Assembly: GCA_013297995.1 (NCBI GenBank)
Contig: JAAFJB010000002.1
Span: 16,155-80,154 of the forward strand
Direction: 5' to 3'
DNA: 64,000 nt
DNA from: Chitinophagales bacterium
GTDB taxonomy: Bacteria; Bacteroidota; Bacteroidia; Chitinophagales; Chitinophagaceae
Part shown: positions 27,350 through 36,443 of the stretch, one piece after another
Layout: each line of letters begins with the position of its first letter
How positions within the stretch are numbered: the stretch's first letter is position 1
Notes under the pieces: generated by a model
Database searches by the model: none
What the model saw: only the letters and a program-made list of their open reading frames with translations
Told to the model about the DNA's origin: nothing
Position numbers and translations under genes: made by a program

Positions 27350-28048
27350 ATGGACGATAAGAAACAATATAAAATTCTTCTTTGTGAAGATGATACTAAC
27401 CTGGGAATGGTATTAAAAAATTATTTAGAACTAAATGAATACGATGTAATTTTAGAAAGAGATGGCCGCCTAGGCCTCGCTGCTTTCCAAAGAGAAAAGT
27501 TTGACATTTGCTTGCTAGATGTAATGATGCCCAATATGGATGGTTTTACCTTAGCCGAAGAAATTCGGGATATTGATCCAGATGTACCCCTGTTTTTCTT
27601 GAGTGCGAAAACCATGAAAGATGATATTATTCAAGGTTATAAATTGGGAGCAGACGACTATATTACCAAACCTTTTGATAGTGAAGTATTGCTGCTAAAA
27701 ATAAAAGCCATTCTTAAGCGAAATGAAGAAGAAAATAGAATCAACGATAATATTGAGTTTGATTTGGGCAGCTATCACTTCAACCCTAAACTAAGGGAAT
27801 TAAAGAAAGGTGATACAATGCAAACACTTTCTCCAAAAGAAAATGAGTTGTTGAAAATGTTGGCCGAACACAAAAACGATTTACTGCCCCGTGAACGTGC
27901 ACTTAAAAAAATCTGGGGCAGCGATACCTATTTCAACGGTCGCAGCATGGATGTATATATTGCCAAGCTTCGCAAGTACCTTAAAGAAGATACCAATATT
28001 GAAATTGTAAATATTCACGGCAACGGATTTAGATTGGTGGCTTCTTAA
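27350..28048 (+). CDS. OmpR/PhoB-family response regulator
   Basis: 232 residues from ATG 27350 (the track uses a TTG 21 bases earlier). Receiver domain with the acidic pair CEDD, phospho-acceptor Asp in [12 protein letters not shown] and switch Lys in DYITKPF; winged-helix DNA-binding domain from about 130 with [11 protein letters not shown] and [14 protein letters not shown]. This is the common Bacteroidetes RprY-like type that normally pairs with a membrane kinase, but no kinase gene is beside it. The stop codon overlaps that of convergent ruvB. Confidence 0.9.
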   Translation: MDDKKQYKILLCEDDTNLGMVLKNYLELNEYDVILERDGRLGLAAFQREKFDICLLDVMMPNMDGFTLAEEIRDIDPDVPLFFLSAKTMKDDIIQGYKLGADDYITKPFDSEVLLLKIKAILKRNEEENRINDNIEFDLGSYHFNPKLRELKKGDTMQTLSPKENELLKMLAEHKNDLLPRERALKKIWGSDTYFNGRSMDVYIAKLRKYLKEDTNIEIVNIHGNGFRLVAS

Positions 28049-29079
28049 CTACCAAACAATTCACCCGCTTCACCACGTTTCATTACTACCCCGAGATGAT
28101 TATAGGCTTTCAATGTAGCTTCTCTTCCTCTCGGGGTTCTTTGTAAAAATCCCTCCTGAATTAAGAATGGTTCATACACTTCCTCAATGGTTCCGGGCTC
28201 CTCACCTACCGCTGTTGCAATGGTAGTAATACCCACAGGCCCTCCTTTGAATTTTCCGATGATGGCCGATAAAATACGATTGTCCATCTCATCCAATCCA
28301 TAAGCATCTACATTCAATGCCTTTAATGCGTGTTCTGTAATACCTATATCAATGTTTCCATCATTCAGCACCTGTGCAAAATCTCTTACCCTTCTCAACA
28401 ATCCATTGGCAATACGGGGTGTACCTCTGCTTCTTCCTGCTATCTCTTTTGCTGCATCTTTGGTGATAGACGTACCTAATATGCCAGCACTTCTTTCTAT
28501 TATTTTCTGTAATACAGTTGCGGTGTAATATTCCAGTCGCGATTTAATTCCAAACCTCGATAATAATGGTGCTGTCAACAATCCACTTCTGGTTGTTGCC
28601 CCTACCAAGGTAAATGGATTTAGATTTATTTGAATACTACGGGCATTAGGGCCTGTATCAATCATAATATCAATTTTAAAATCTTCCATAGCCGCATACA
28701 AATACTCTTCTACCACCGTACTCAACCTATGAATCTCATCTATAAATAACACATCATTGGTCTGTAGATTGGTGAGTAAACCGGCTAAATCTCCTGGCTT
28801 CTCTATTACGGGACCCGAAGTTTCTTTAATACTTACGCCCAATTCATTGGCTACAATGCGACTTAAAGTGGTTTTTCCCAACCCAGGTGGGCCATGAAAT
28901 AAAATATGATCCAAAGCCTCGCCCCTAAGTTTGGCGGCTTTTATAAAAATCACTAGGTTTTCCACCAACTGTGGCTGTCCCGAAAAATCATCTATTTCTT
29001 TGGGACGGATGGTATTCTCAAACTCCTTTTCAACAGGATTGAGTGCATTTGTTTCACTATTTAGGCTATCATTCGGCAT
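28045..29079 (-). CDS. ruvB: RuvB, Holliday junction branch-migration ATPase
   Basis: 344 residues from the ATG at 29079. Walker [11 protein letters not shown], Walker [10 protein letters not shown], sensor GATTRSGLL, arginine finger region [17 protein letters not shown] and the C-terminal winged helix ([17 protein letters not shown]) are all present. It drives branch migration with RuvA during recombinational repair. The track start at 29097 adds six residues and reaches into the promoter. A TATTTTCG -7 variant lies 7 bases upstream. Identification is certain. Confidence 0.97.
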   Translation of the reverse strand: MPNDSLNSETNALNPVEKEFENTIRPKEIDDFSGQPQLVENLVIFIKAAKLRGEALDHILFHGPPGLGKTTLSRIVANELGVSIKETSGPVIEKPGDLAGLLTNLQTNDVLFIDEIHRLSTVVEEYLYAAMEDFKIDIMIDTGPNARSIQINLNPFTLVGATTRSGLLTAPLLSRFGIKSRLEYYTATVLQKIIERSAGILGTSITKDAAKEIAGRSRGTPRIANGLLRRVRDFAQVLNDGNIDIGITEHALKALNVDAYGLDEMDNRILSAIIGKFKGGPVGITTIATAVGEEPGTIEEVYEPFLIQEGFLQRTPRGREATLKAYNHLGVVMKRGEAGELFGS

Positions 29080-29086
29080 AACTCTT

Positions 29087-29094
29087 CGAAAATA
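29087..29094 (-). promoter_or_regulatory. -7-like promoter element of ruvB
   Basis: Minus strand TATTTTCG, one base from TAnnTTTG, 7 bases before the ruvB ATG. Confidence 0.35.
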
Positions 29095-29110
29095 CAAAAA
29101 AAGCAGTCCC

Positions 29111-29118
29111 TATCTTTG
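29111..29118 (+). promoter_or_regulatory. -7 promoter element of the NAD(P)-binding gene
   Basis: TATCTTTG, exact TAnnTTTG, 14 bases before the ATG at 29133; divergent from the ruvB promoter within a 53-base interval. Confidence 0.5.
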
Positions 29119-29132
29119 GTAAAATTTAAAGT

Positions 29133-29798
29133 ATGGCTCAAAGAAAAGCTTTGCTCTTGGGTGCAACGGGACTCACAGGTGGTTTTTTATTAGATGAATT
29201 ATTGAATAGTGAGGTTTACAGTCAAGTTACTATTTACGTTCGCAATTCTACTGGCAAAACCCACCCCAAGCTGGTAGAGCAATTGGTAGATTTCAATACC
29301 CTGCAAACCTGGGTGGAGGCCGACGATGTTTTTTGTTGCCTTGGTGCCACCATAAAAACCGTGAAAACCAAAGAGGCTTTTGCAAAAATTGATCTGATTG
29401 CCCCCCTTCATATTGCTAAACTTCAGCTTGATGCGGGTAGCAAACGTTTTTTAGTGATGAGTGCAGCAGGCGCAGACGCAAAGTCTAGTGTTTTTTATAA
29501 TAAAATAAAGGGGCAGCTTGAGCAGGGACTAAAAAAATTAAATTATCCATCGCTTTATATTTTTCAGCCATCGTTTATTTTGGGACAAAGAAAGGAAAGA
29601 AGAAAGTTGGAAGAATTTGGCATTTCAATTGCAAAATTTGTGACACCTATCCTGAAAGGTAAATTTAAAAAATACTTGCCAGTCACAGCGAATGCCATTG
29701 CAAGATCTATGTTACATTTTGCCAAGAATGCCAATATTGGCGCGCATACTATTCCTTCGGATAGTATAAAAAAATGGGAGAAATTGGTGACGGAATGA
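29133..29798 (+). CDS. NAD(P)-binding Rossmann protein (atypical SDR, HTATIP2-like)
   Basis: 221 residues. The dinucleotide-binding motif LLGATGLTGGFLLDELL is at the N-terminus, with CCLGATIKTVKTKEAF and MSAAGADAKSSVFYNKIKG following, which is the pattern of atypical short-chain reductases of the HTATIP2/YtfG type. The catalytic Tyr-Lys pair seems to be the YNKIK segment. Substrate is unknown. It is monocistronic and divergent from ruvB. Confidence 0.8.
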   Translation: MAQRKALLLGATGLTGGFLLDELLNSEVYSQVTIYVRNSTGKTHPKLVEQLVDFNTLQTWVEADDVFCCLGATIKTVKTKEAFAKIDLIAPLHIAKLQLDAGSKRFLVMSAAGADAKSSVFYNKIKGQLEQGLKKLNYPSLYIFQPSFILGQRKERRKLEEFGISIAKFVTPILKGKFKKYLPVTANAIARSMLHFAKNANIGAHTIPSDSIKKWEKLVTE

Positions 29799-29945
29799 TA
29801 ACGAATTGAAACCAAATATCAGGTGCGAAGTTTTAATTTATAGGAAGCTTTCAATTTATTAAAACGGCATCCCCCTATGCTTAAAATTGTACCCATAAAT
29901 CAATCCTGCTTTGGCATATAATTTGCTATGATTTAAAAAAAATGT

Positions 29946-30545
29946 ATGCGAATAGCAGTTATTTTAATGCTACTTTTTTGTAGCATCACTTCAAAAGCTC
30001 AACAAAAAAAACATATAGATACAGTAGTTTTAAGAGCCGACTCTACTTTCGAAAGCCTATTACATAGGAAGTTGTATAACTATCGTAACCATGTAAAATA
30101 CCATATTGAAGAAAGAGGAAGAATTCGTGAGCTAATAGTGTATTTAGCTTCGGTACAAGATTTAGTAACCGGGCATAAATTATATGGTATTAGAATAGAC
30201 CAAAGAGGTAGCAGGAATCTTTTTACAGATGCCCCTATGACCAATGTAGAATATATTGATGAAGATGAAATAGACTCAGTAGTTGCCCACCTAAAAATGG
30301 TAAGGGATACAATCAAAATAAAAGAACCAGACAGTGAGCGGTATACTGAATTTCGCTTTTTTACAAGATCTGGCTTTATGATTGAGTGCTACACAGGAGC
30401 CAATCGCTGGCGTTGTTTAATTCATTATGAAATTGGAAAAGTAGCCAATGATGTGTACCTAAACAACAACAATAGGTTAGATGAATTCATTGAAACAATT
30501 GAAGAAATTTCAAAAGAAATAAAATCAATGAGAAAAACGGAATAA
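29946..30545 (+). CDS. Hypothetical secreted protein (199 aa)
   Basis: A signal peptide (MRIAVILMLLFCSITSKAQ) predicts export to the periplasm. The mature part has no recognised domain; it is charged, with an alpha/beta pattern and a C-terminal Lys-rich helix. One visible segment, TEFRFFTRSGFMIECYTG, suggests a beta-sheet core. I do not recognise the family. No close operon partner. Confidence 0.6.
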   Translation: MRIAVILMLLFCSITSKAQQKKHIDTVVLRADSTFESLLHRKLYNYRNHVKYHIEERGRIRELIVYLASVQDLVTGHKLYGIRIDQRGSRNLFTDAPMTNVEYIDEDEIDSVVAHLKMVRDTIKIKEPDSERYTEFRFFTRSGFMIECYTGANRWRCLIHYEIGKVANDVYLNNNNRLDEFIETIEEISKEIKSMRKTE

Positions 30546-30604
30546 AGCTATGAGTCAATTAAAAAATCATAAATTGATACAGTTTATTTTACAACCTCTA
30601 TTTT

Positions 30605-31027
30605 TCATTCAGCAATTTCACTTATCAACTCTCTGGGCGTATAAACAGGCAATAAAGGTATGCTTTGCTTTTGCAACTGTTTGTCACGTGATATGAAGTA
30701 ATCTAGTTTATGATGAAGAGCAGTATAGTATTGAAGCGCATCTTCTATATCGGTTATTTTGGAATGAAGGGCATTCAACACAATTTCATGGGGCAGATCA
30801 ATTACGGTTACATCTGCCATAAGGGTTAACAACAATTCTTTTGCTTTTGTATTACCATAAGCTTTCGTTAGCCAGTAGCCAACAATATGTACAATCGAAG
30901 GTGTAATAAAAGCCAGAATAGTTCCGCTTACTGCTAATTCAATAATCTTCTTAGACTGTTCATACTCATCACGCTTTAAGGTGAAGTCCAGCAATATGTT
31001 CGCATCTAGAAATACTTTAAAAGCCAT
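30605..31027 (-). CDS. PIN-domain ribonuclease toxin
   Basis: 140 residues from the ATG at 31027. The PIN fold is shown by FLDANILLDFTLKR at the start and DIEDALQYYTALHHKLDYFISRD near the end, which contain the conserved acidic metal-binding residues. VapC-like PIN toxins cut specific RNAs. It overlaps the upstream RHH-type antitoxin gene by 11 bases, a classic type II toxin-antitoxin layout. The track start at 31039 gives four further residues. The RNA target is unknown. Confidence 0.87.
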   Translation of the reverse strand: MAFKVFLDANILLDFTLKRDEYEQSKKIIELAVSGTILAFITPSIVHIVGYWLTKAYGNTKAKELLLTLMADVTVIDLPHEIVLNALHSKITDIEDALQYYTALHHKLDYFISRDKQLQKQSIPLLPVYTPRELISEIAE

Positions 31028-31259
31028 ACTGCTTCGCATTTTCTTTATAGTACAAATCTTTTAGATCTTCTTTTTCAGCTATAACAGGTTTATCCAGTTT
31101 TTCAACTAGGTGAAGGATATTTTTACGCTTTGAGGGTTTTGTAACAGTCCTAAAATAAACTTCCACCAATTCAGAAACGCTCTGCTTTTGTTTTTCGGCA
31201 TAGCTCTTTACATTTTCAAGTAAGCTATTCTCAATTGTCAGGTTTAATCTCGCTTTCAT
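31017..31259 (-). CDS. Antitoxin partner of the PIN toxin (DUF6364-like)
   Basis: 80 residues from the ATG at 31259 (the track uses the preceding TTG). The N-terminus KARLNLTIENSLLENVKSYA resembles a ribbon-helix-helix DNA-binding fold; the C-terminal tail is charged and would bind the toxin. The gene precedes and overlaps the PIN gene. A perfect inverted repeat ATACGCAT-N11-ATGCGTAT begins 10 bases upstream of its start and is the likely autoregulatory operator. Confidence 0.82.
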   Translation of the reverse strand: MKARLNLTIENSLLENVKSYAEKQKQSVSELVEVYFRTVTKPSKRKNILHLVEKLDKPVIAEKEDLKDLYYKENAKQYGF

Positions 31260-31268
31260 CAATCAAAT

Positions 31269-31295
31269 ATACGCATCTTTTTTACTTATGCGTAT
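31269..31295. promoter_or_regulatory. Inverted-repeat operator of the PIN toxin-antitoxin operon
   Basis: ATACGCAT and ATGCGTAT, perfect 8-bp arms with an 11-base spacer, directly upstream of the antitoxin gene. A symmetric site in this place is typical for RHH antitoxin autorepression. Confidence 0.6.
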
Positions 31296-31375
31296 TAATA
31301 ATTATTTAGAAAGAGTTCGAGCCCTAGTGGGTTTAGAAGAAATTAGTAATGGAATAGTAACAGACCAAGTTCATT

Positions 31376-31639
31376 TTAAGGAAAGTATTTGTAAATCTCT
31401 TTTCTACCTAAAACACGTATCAATTCTACAGTTCCATTTTCAAAAATAAAACCAATCCGATATTCGCCCATTCTGATTCGATATGCATTTTTTAATCCGC
31501 TTAGTTTTTTGCATGAAGCTAATTCTGATAGTTTCTCTACTTGAGATAAATTGACAATAACTCTGGCTAGCATGGTCTGGGCCACAGCCGGAAGCTTCTG
31601 CGCATCTTTCTCAAAAGATCTACGGATCTCTATATTCAC
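31376..31639 (-). CDS. RelE/ParE-family toxin
   Basis: 87 residues, typical RelE/ParE size. The fold is recognised from IRRSFEKDAQKLP at the start, LSGLKNAYRIRMGEYRIGF in the core and VLGRKEIYKYFP at the end, with basic residues expected for ribosome-dependent mRNA cleavage. The gene overlaps its antitoxin by four bases (ATGA-type). ParE (gyrase poison) cannot be excluded, but the Tyr-terminated end favours RelE-like activity. Confidence 0.87.
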   Translation of the reverse strand: MNIEIRRSFEKDAQKLPAVAQTMLARVIVNLSQVEKLSELASCKKLSGLKNAYRIRMGEYRIGFIFENGTVELIRVLGRKEIYKYFP

Positions 31640-31836
31640 TTAGCCTGTTTTAACCGCTTCAAAAAATCTGCTTTTTCGATTTTGGTCAGTAATGCAGTTT
31701 TTCTTCCTTTCTGCATGGCATTCACTAATGCAGCATCCTCTTCAGCTTCCGAATGAAACCCAATATTAAGGCTGCTCAAAAAAGCCACCACTACTTTTTC
31801 TTGTTGCTTATTTCGGGGATTAATTATAAGTGCCAT
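31636..31836 (-). CDS. Antitoxin partner of the RelE-like toxin
   Basis: 66 residues beginning MALIINPRNKQQEKVVVAFL, similar to DUF2683-type antitoxins found before RelE genes in Bacteroidetes. It is acidic in the middle (EAEEDAAL) and ends in a basic helix. Start and stop positions give a four-base overlap with the toxin. No DNA-binding motif is obvious. Confidence 0.78.
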   Translation of the reverse strand: MALIINPRNKQQEKVVVAFLSSLNIGFHSEAEEDAALVNAMQKGRKTALLTKIEKADFLKRLKQAK

Positions 31837-32089
31837 GGTACGAATTTAAGATTTTTGATCACTAAATCAATATTTATTAAAGCTAAAAGTTTGTGACTAT
31901 CTTTCAAATTTTATCCCAGAACATGATCTCACAATTTGAAGTCTAAATTATTTCACTTATTATTATAACTACGTTTGCTACATTTATCTGAACAATATTT
32001 GGTCTTTGTGGTTCTTATTATAAACTTACAAATACAAAATTGACAGATTCTTTCGATGCGGATATTAATACTCATTGTGTTTCGGTGTG

Positions 32090-32365
32090 TTAGGTTTCAG
32101 TTACTCTAAGTGTATCATGTTCCCCCAATCTTTCTTTAATCTGCTTTAGTTGCTCCCTTATATCAGTTTCTTTCAATACCACTTTTCTTATTTCTATAAA
32201 AACCCGCATAATGGCTATATTCATGTTTATTGCCTTCACTACATAGTGATATCTAGTAATAGGAGAAAAAAACTTGAAAATGTAACTTTTTAAATGTGCA
32301 GAGTCATCATGAGAACGGTCACATTGAATAAATCTCAAATCGTAACCAGGAAAATCAAAGGTCAA
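32090..32365 (-). pseudogene. Decayed ORF6N-domain protein fragment
   Basis: A 91-codon ORF that opens with TTG. Only codons of about 42-85 resemble a known family: NMNIAIMRVFIEIRKVV followed by LKQIKERLGEHD matches the C-terminal helical end of ORF6N proteins (normally ERAIEVNIxIxRxF). The first 40 residues do not resemble ORF6N, and the residues after GEHD differ as well, so both ends appear scrambled. ORF6N proteins are common in mobile and phage-related DNA. A short genuine gene is the alternative. Confidence 0.5.
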
Positions 32366-32704
32366 GGAACTAATAACTTATGATCAGCAGGCATAGAAAT
32401 TGAGCTGTTTTGCTTTTCAGAAATCCGTTCAGATTGAAAAAATGGATTATCCAATGACAATCTATAAACTACAGAATCCTTTTCAGCTGAGACGTTTGAC
32501 CATTGCAAACGCTGCCCTTTGATTGCTTTGTATGTTTACGTTCTTTTTCCATAGTTTAGAGATAATGAGATTTACACTTATTATTTTCCAAAATAACTAT
32601 AAAATCAAATTTTTATACCATTTTTTAATATAAAAAATGCATTTTTCTTGATTATCTGATAAACAAACAAGTATTAACGCAAAACAACCTTATACTTAAA
32701 AGCA

Positions 32705-32733
32705 TAAAAAAAGCCCCATTTAACAGGCTTTTA
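32705..32733 (-). terminator. Rho-independent terminator of mnmE
   Basis: On the minus strand AAAAGCC, a 10-base loop, GGCTTTT and a run of T, 42 bases after the mnmE stop. Confidence 0.8.
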
Positions 32734-32774
32734 AGGTGTTTACTATAAATTTGGTAGAGGGTTGTTTCAGGCTA

Positions 32775-34157
32775 TTACTTTCCGATACAAAACTTACTAA
32801 ATATAAAATCTAATTGATCTTCGTGCGTAATTTGTCCCGTTATGTTACCCAAATGATTCAGGCACTGCCGAATATCCAATGCCAGCAAATCGCCTGGTAT
32901 ATGGTTCTCCAAGCCTTCGCTTACTTCCGTTAATGATTGAGACAATTGCAATAGCGCTTGATGGTGGCGTGCATTGGTAACGATGGTACTCTCCAATTGA
33001 ATTCCACTTCCTATGGTTGCTGCCACCAATTCCTTTTTTAATACTTCAATATTCCACTGCGTTTTTGCTGCTATAAAAATACATTTTTTAAACCCCGCAT
33101 ATTTCATTGCCAAATCTTCATTAAAAGCTTCCGCTTTATTGCCTACCAACAAATAATTAATCTGCTCTGCATCCATTTCTTTTACCAATTCCTGCAACTC
33201 CTCCACGCCCATTTCATCCACATCAAATAAATACAATACCAACTGCGCGGATCGCATTTTCTCTTTGCTCTTACTCACCCCTATCTGCTCAATCGTATCA
33301 TTCGTATGCTCCCTTATTCCCGCTGTATCTATCAGCCTAAATAATACCCCTTCTATATTCAACACTTCTTCAATAGTGTCTCTTGTTGTGCCGGCTATCT
33401 CACTTACAATAGCCCTATTTTCATTTAATAAAGTGTTGAGTAAAGTAGATTTGCCCGCATTTGGTTTACCTATTATGGCCACCTGTACGCCATTCTTTAT
33501 TACATTTCCCAATCGGAACGAGGAAATCAATGCCTGAGTGGTTATCTGTAACTGGGTTATCAATTGCCTGAATTTTTCACGATCCGCAAAAGCCACATCT
33601 TCTTGTGAAAAATCCAATTCCAATTCTATCAAGGCAGAAAATCCAATAAGTTGCTCTCGCAGTGCTTTTAAATCGGATGAGAAACCACCCCGCATGGTAT
33701 GCAGTGCGGCTTTGCGACTGGCTTCTGTATTACTCGCTATTAAATCGGCTACTGCCTCTGCTTGTACAAGATCTAACTTGCCATTTAAAAATGCCCTTTG
33801 TGTAAACTCACCGGGCTTGGCCATCCGAACGCCTCGTGAAGTAATGCTTTCTATAATTTTTTCTTGAATATAGGGCGAACCGTGACAACTTATTTCAATA
33901 ATATCTTCCCCCGTATATGATTTGGGTGATTTGTAAAGTGATAATACCACTTCGTCTAGTACAACTCCTTCGTGTTTCAACAAACCCACTTGTAGGGTAT
34001 GTGATGGCATCGCATTTAAATCCTTCGAAGGAAACAATTCATTCATTACTTGAAAAGTTTTAGAACCACTCAATCGTATCACTCCTATAGCACCTATGCC
34101 TGGTGCTGTTGCCAATGCAACTATGGTATCATCCCAACCTTGTAATAAAGTATTCAT
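32775..34157 (-). CDS. mnmE: MnmE, tRNA U34 modification GTPase
   Basis: 460 residues from the ATG at 34157, the usual MnmE length. N-terminal formyl-THF-binding domain (TIVALATAPGIGAIGVIRLS), central G domain with GKPNAGKST, DTAGIRE and GNKAE, and the C-terminal FCIGK with the catalytic Cys. With MnmG it makes 5-carboxymethylaminomethyl-uridine at wobble position 34. The track start at 34253 would run through the tonB terminator and adds a spurious hydrophobic stretch. It lies downstream of the TonB operon on the same strand. Confidence 0.96.
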   Translation of the reverse strand: MNTLLQGWDDTIVALATAPGIGAIGVIRLSGSKTFQVMNELFPSKDLNAMPSHTLQVGLLKHEGVVLDEVVLSLYKSPKSYTGEDIIEISCHGSPYIQEKIIESITSRGVRMAKPGEFTQRAFLNGKLDLVQAEAVADLIASNTEASRKAALHTMRGGFSSDLKALREQLIGFSALIELELDFSQEDVAFADREKFRQLITQLQITTQALISSFRLGNVIKNGVQVAIIGKPNAGKSTLLNTLLNENRAIVSEIAGTTRDTIEEVLNIEGVLFRLIDTAGIREHTNDTIEQIGVSKSKEKMRSAQLVLYLFDVDEMGVEELQELVKEMDAEQINYLLVGNKAEAFNEDLAMKYAGFKKCIFIAAKTQWNIEVLKKELVAATIGSGIQLESTIVTNARHHQALLQLSQSLTEVSEGLENHIPGDLLALDIRQCLNHLGNITGQITHEDQLDFIFSKFCIGK

Positions 34158-34225
34158 ATGTAAAGTTAGCAAATTCAACAGGAAGCAAAAAACAAGTACC
34201 AGCCCTAGCCGCATTTTAATAAACA

Positions 34226-34256
34226 AAAAATGCCCCTTCATTAGAAGAGGCATTCC
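34226..34256 (-). terminator. Terminator of the exbB-exbD-exbD-tonB operon
   Basis: On the minus strand AATGCC-TCTTC-TAAT-GAAGG-GGCATT with one internal mismatch and a T6 tail, 22 bases after the tonB stop. Confidence 0.75.
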
Positions 34257-34277
34257 GTAAAAGAATACTATTATTTT

Positions 34278-35105
34278 TTATTCTTCAGAAACCACAAAAG
34301 TTACTTGTTGTTTGTGACGATAAATTACGTTTCTCCCATTCTGTACTGCGGGCTTCCAGTTTGGCCCTTTTGCAATTACACGAACGGCTTCTGCTTTGGT
34401 ACCATAGCCTGGATCATTCTCCGCTACAACATCACTTACTTTACCAGCCTTATCTACTATAAAAGAAACTACAACGGTGTATTTACCTGGAGGAGCTCCA
34501 TTATCTACCGGTATGCCACTATTTAAATTGCGTTCTAAATATCTTGCCCACTGGGAAAAACCACCCGGAAATTCAGCAGGAATTTGAACCACGGTAAATA
34601 GTTTGTCATAATCCTCATCTTGTTTGGGCGCTTCTACTACACCAGTACCGCTTTCAACGGGAGGTGCTACTATACCATCATCTTTTGCACCTTCTTGGTT
34701 AATGGTACCAATCTTGGTATCTTCTAACTTATCTACTTCCTTAATTTCATCTTCTTCCTTCACTTCCTCATCTTTTACAATTTTAGGAGGTGTGAATTTG
34801 GTGATTTCTACTTTAGGAGGCTCTTGCTTAGGCGGTGGGGGTGGAGGTGGTTCTGGCTTTTTCTCTTCCTGTTTCACGTTCTCAAGGGACACATCCTGAA
34901 CAATCTGTTCCACCTTACCTTTACTAGCATTGTTGGCAACAATATTACCAACCAATACCAGTAGAATAACTACCACGGTTCCAACCAAAGCGTAAGCCAT
35001 TCGCTTATTGTAGCTTTTGCGTAAGTCGTATGCGCCGTACTCTTTATTCTTACCATCAAAGATGATATCGAGTACATCAGCCGTCATGATTTTATTTACA
35101 TCCAT
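34278..35105 (-). CDS. tonB: TonB energy transducer
   Basis: 275 residues: a cytoplasmic N-terminus (NKEYGAYDLRKSYNKRM), one membrane helix (about 35-55), a proline/lysine spacer (PEPPPPPPPKQEPP near 85-98) and an acidic linker, then the C-terminal TonB domain (about 180-275; FPGGFSQWARYLERNL and PGKYTVVVSFIVD). It carries proton-motive energy from ExbB-ExbD to outer membrane receptors such as SusC-type transporters. Last gene of a four-gene operon. The long cytoplasmic lead is typical for Bacteroidetes TonB. Confidence 0.93.
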   Translation of the reverse strand: MDVNKIMTADVLDIIFDGKNKEYGAYDLRKSYNKRMAYALVGTVVVILLVLVGNIVANNASKGKVEQIVQDVSLENVKQEEKKPEPPPPPPPKQEPPKVEITKFTPPKIVKDEEVKEEDEIKEVDKLEDTKIGTINQEGAKDDGIVAPPVESGTGVVEAPKQDEDYDKLFTVVQIPAEFPGGFSQWARYLERNLNSGIPVDNGAPPGKYTVVVSFIVDKAGKVSDVVAENDPGYGTKAEAVRVIAKGPNWKPAVQNGRNVIYRHKQQVTFVVSEE

Positions 35106-35140
35106 TGTAAAAATATTAATAGGTTAACTATTGATTGATA

Positions 35141-35692
35141 TTATTTAGCAGAAGTAGATGCGCCAGCAGCATCCGAGATTTTCACCAACTGCTCTTCTCC
35201 ATCTGAAATATCCACCAACGCGTATCTTTTCAGTACATTAATGGCCATTTCATCTAAAATATCAATTAGGTTTTTATAATTACACTCGGAAGAAGGTTTC
35301 AAAATCACCACCAAATCCTTTTCAGGGGTATTGCGCTTTTTATCTATCAACACATTCCTGATTTCCTTAAAGCTGGACGATTTAAAATTTGAACCATCTA
35401 CTTTAAGTTGACCTTCATAATAAAAAACATTATTGTCTTTCCCCAATAAAATAGTAATTACACCAGACTCTTTTGCCTTATTCTGATCCTCGGGTTTATC
35501 TGCATCCTTAGGTATGATGAGCTTCATAGCCGTAGGCTGGCTCATAGTTGTGGTGAAGATAAAAAACGTAATCAACAAGAAACCTAAGTCAACCATAGGT
35601 GTTAAGTCAACCCTGGTTGATAATTTTTTTCCTTTCTTAACACCGGGGCCTTTCTTATGACCACCGCCGCTGGAAGTATCCATTTCTGCCAT
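35141..35692 (-). CDS. exbD: ExbD biopolymer transport protein, second copy
   Basis: 183 residues with one N-terminal membrane helix bearing the essential Asp (LTPMVDLGFLLITFFIF) and a periplasmic domain. The Gly/Lys-rich cytoplasmic start (SSGGGHKKGPGVKKGKK) is unusual in length. ExbD is the proton-conducting partner of ExbB. Lies between the first exbD copy and tonB. Confidence 0.9.
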   Translation of the reverse strand: MAEMDTSSGGGHKKGPGVKKGKKLSTRVDLTPMVDLGFLLITFFIFTTTMSQPTAMKLIIPKDADKPEDQNKAKESGVITILLGKDNNVFYYEGQLKVDGSNFKSSSFKEIRNVLIDKKRNTPEKDLVVILKPSSECNYKNLIDILDEMAINVLKRYALVDISDGEEQLVKISDAAGASTSAK

Positions 35693-35724
35693 GTCGGTAG
35701 AATTTAGTTTTCGTTAATAATAAA

Positions 35725-36375
35725 TTACTCTTCTCGCTTGTCGCCACTTTGATTCATCTTCCACAAATCTGTTCCCTCAGGAGCAGCTTCTGGATTGGTT
35801 ATCATCTGGAATTTTAAAATATCATTCTTTTTAAACGCATCAATAACCGCTTTAAAAGAGGGATATTTAGATAGGTTATCACCCTTCAACAAGAATGCAG
35901 GTTCTTTCTGACCCAAATACGTGTCTTTTATCACCCGCATCCAAACAGTCAACTCATTGTTGGCGGTATCTTTAACAGGTATCCCAGGTAATTTATCCCC
36001 TTTTCGTTGGTCTTCTGGCATGGCTAAGAAAGAAGCCAAACTTCCTAATGGAGCACCAAAAAATAGGGCTTTTTTAAATGCTTTCGCATCTAATTTCAAA
36101 CCCCGGGTGGTATTTAATGTATTGGCCATGATTTCTTTTTTGTCCTCATCGTCCATTTCAAGAAACACTTTACCATCCTTATCTAATATCACCATTACAT
36201 AATCTTTCTGAGGTGCTACTTTAGCTGCAACTGAGTTGGGAGTTGTTACTGCAATAGCTTCCGATGGCTTAAACTTGGTCGTTAAAATAAAGAACGACAA
36301 CAAGAGAAAAGCTACGTCGCACATGGCGGTCATATCAATATTCGTACTCTTTCGAGGCAATTTGGCTCTACCCAT
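35725..36375 (-). CDS. exbD: ExbD biopolymer transport protein, first copy
   Basis: 216 residues; membrane helix with the conserved Asp in MTAMCDVAFLLLSFFIL, then a periplasmic domain longer than in classical ExbD. Two different ExbD subunits beside one ExbB are normal in Bacteroidetes, where at least one can be required for gliding, iron uptake or virulence functions. Co-transcribed with exbB (68-base gap) and the second exbD (32-base gap). Confidence 0.9.
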   Translation of the reverse strand: MGRAKLPRKSTNIDMTAMCDVAFLLLSFFILTTKFKPSEAIAVTTPNSVAAKVAPQKDYVMVILDKDGKVFLEMDDEDKKEIMANTLNTTRGLKLDAKAFKKALFFGAPLGSLASFLAMPEDQRKGDKLPGIPVKDTANNELTVWMRVIKDTYLGQKEPAFLLKGDNLSKYPSFKAVIDAFKKNDILKFQMITNPEAAPEGTDLWKMNQSGDKREE

Positions 36376-36443
36376 TGTTTTTGATTTAACTATTTCACTT
36401 TTATTAGATTCAAATGCTTACAGATTCCACAAATAATTATTCA

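Larger units (their letters stand above)
31837..32774. other. Low-coding accessory interval with gene remnants
   Basis: About 940 bases with no intact gene. It holds an ORF6N-like fragment (32108-32245), a stop-flanked coding-like stretch at about 32362-32535 on the minus strand (reads QRLQWSNVSAEKDSVVYRLS, no start codon), and the mnmE terminator near 32720. Otherwise it is AT-rich with no tRNA or integrase. Confidence 0.55.

Noticed and set aside
30546-32774. Toxin-antitoxin patch as a prophage or integrative element
   Set aside because: No integrase, transposase, inverted terminal repeats or att-like direct repeats were seen; only an ORF6N-like remnant.
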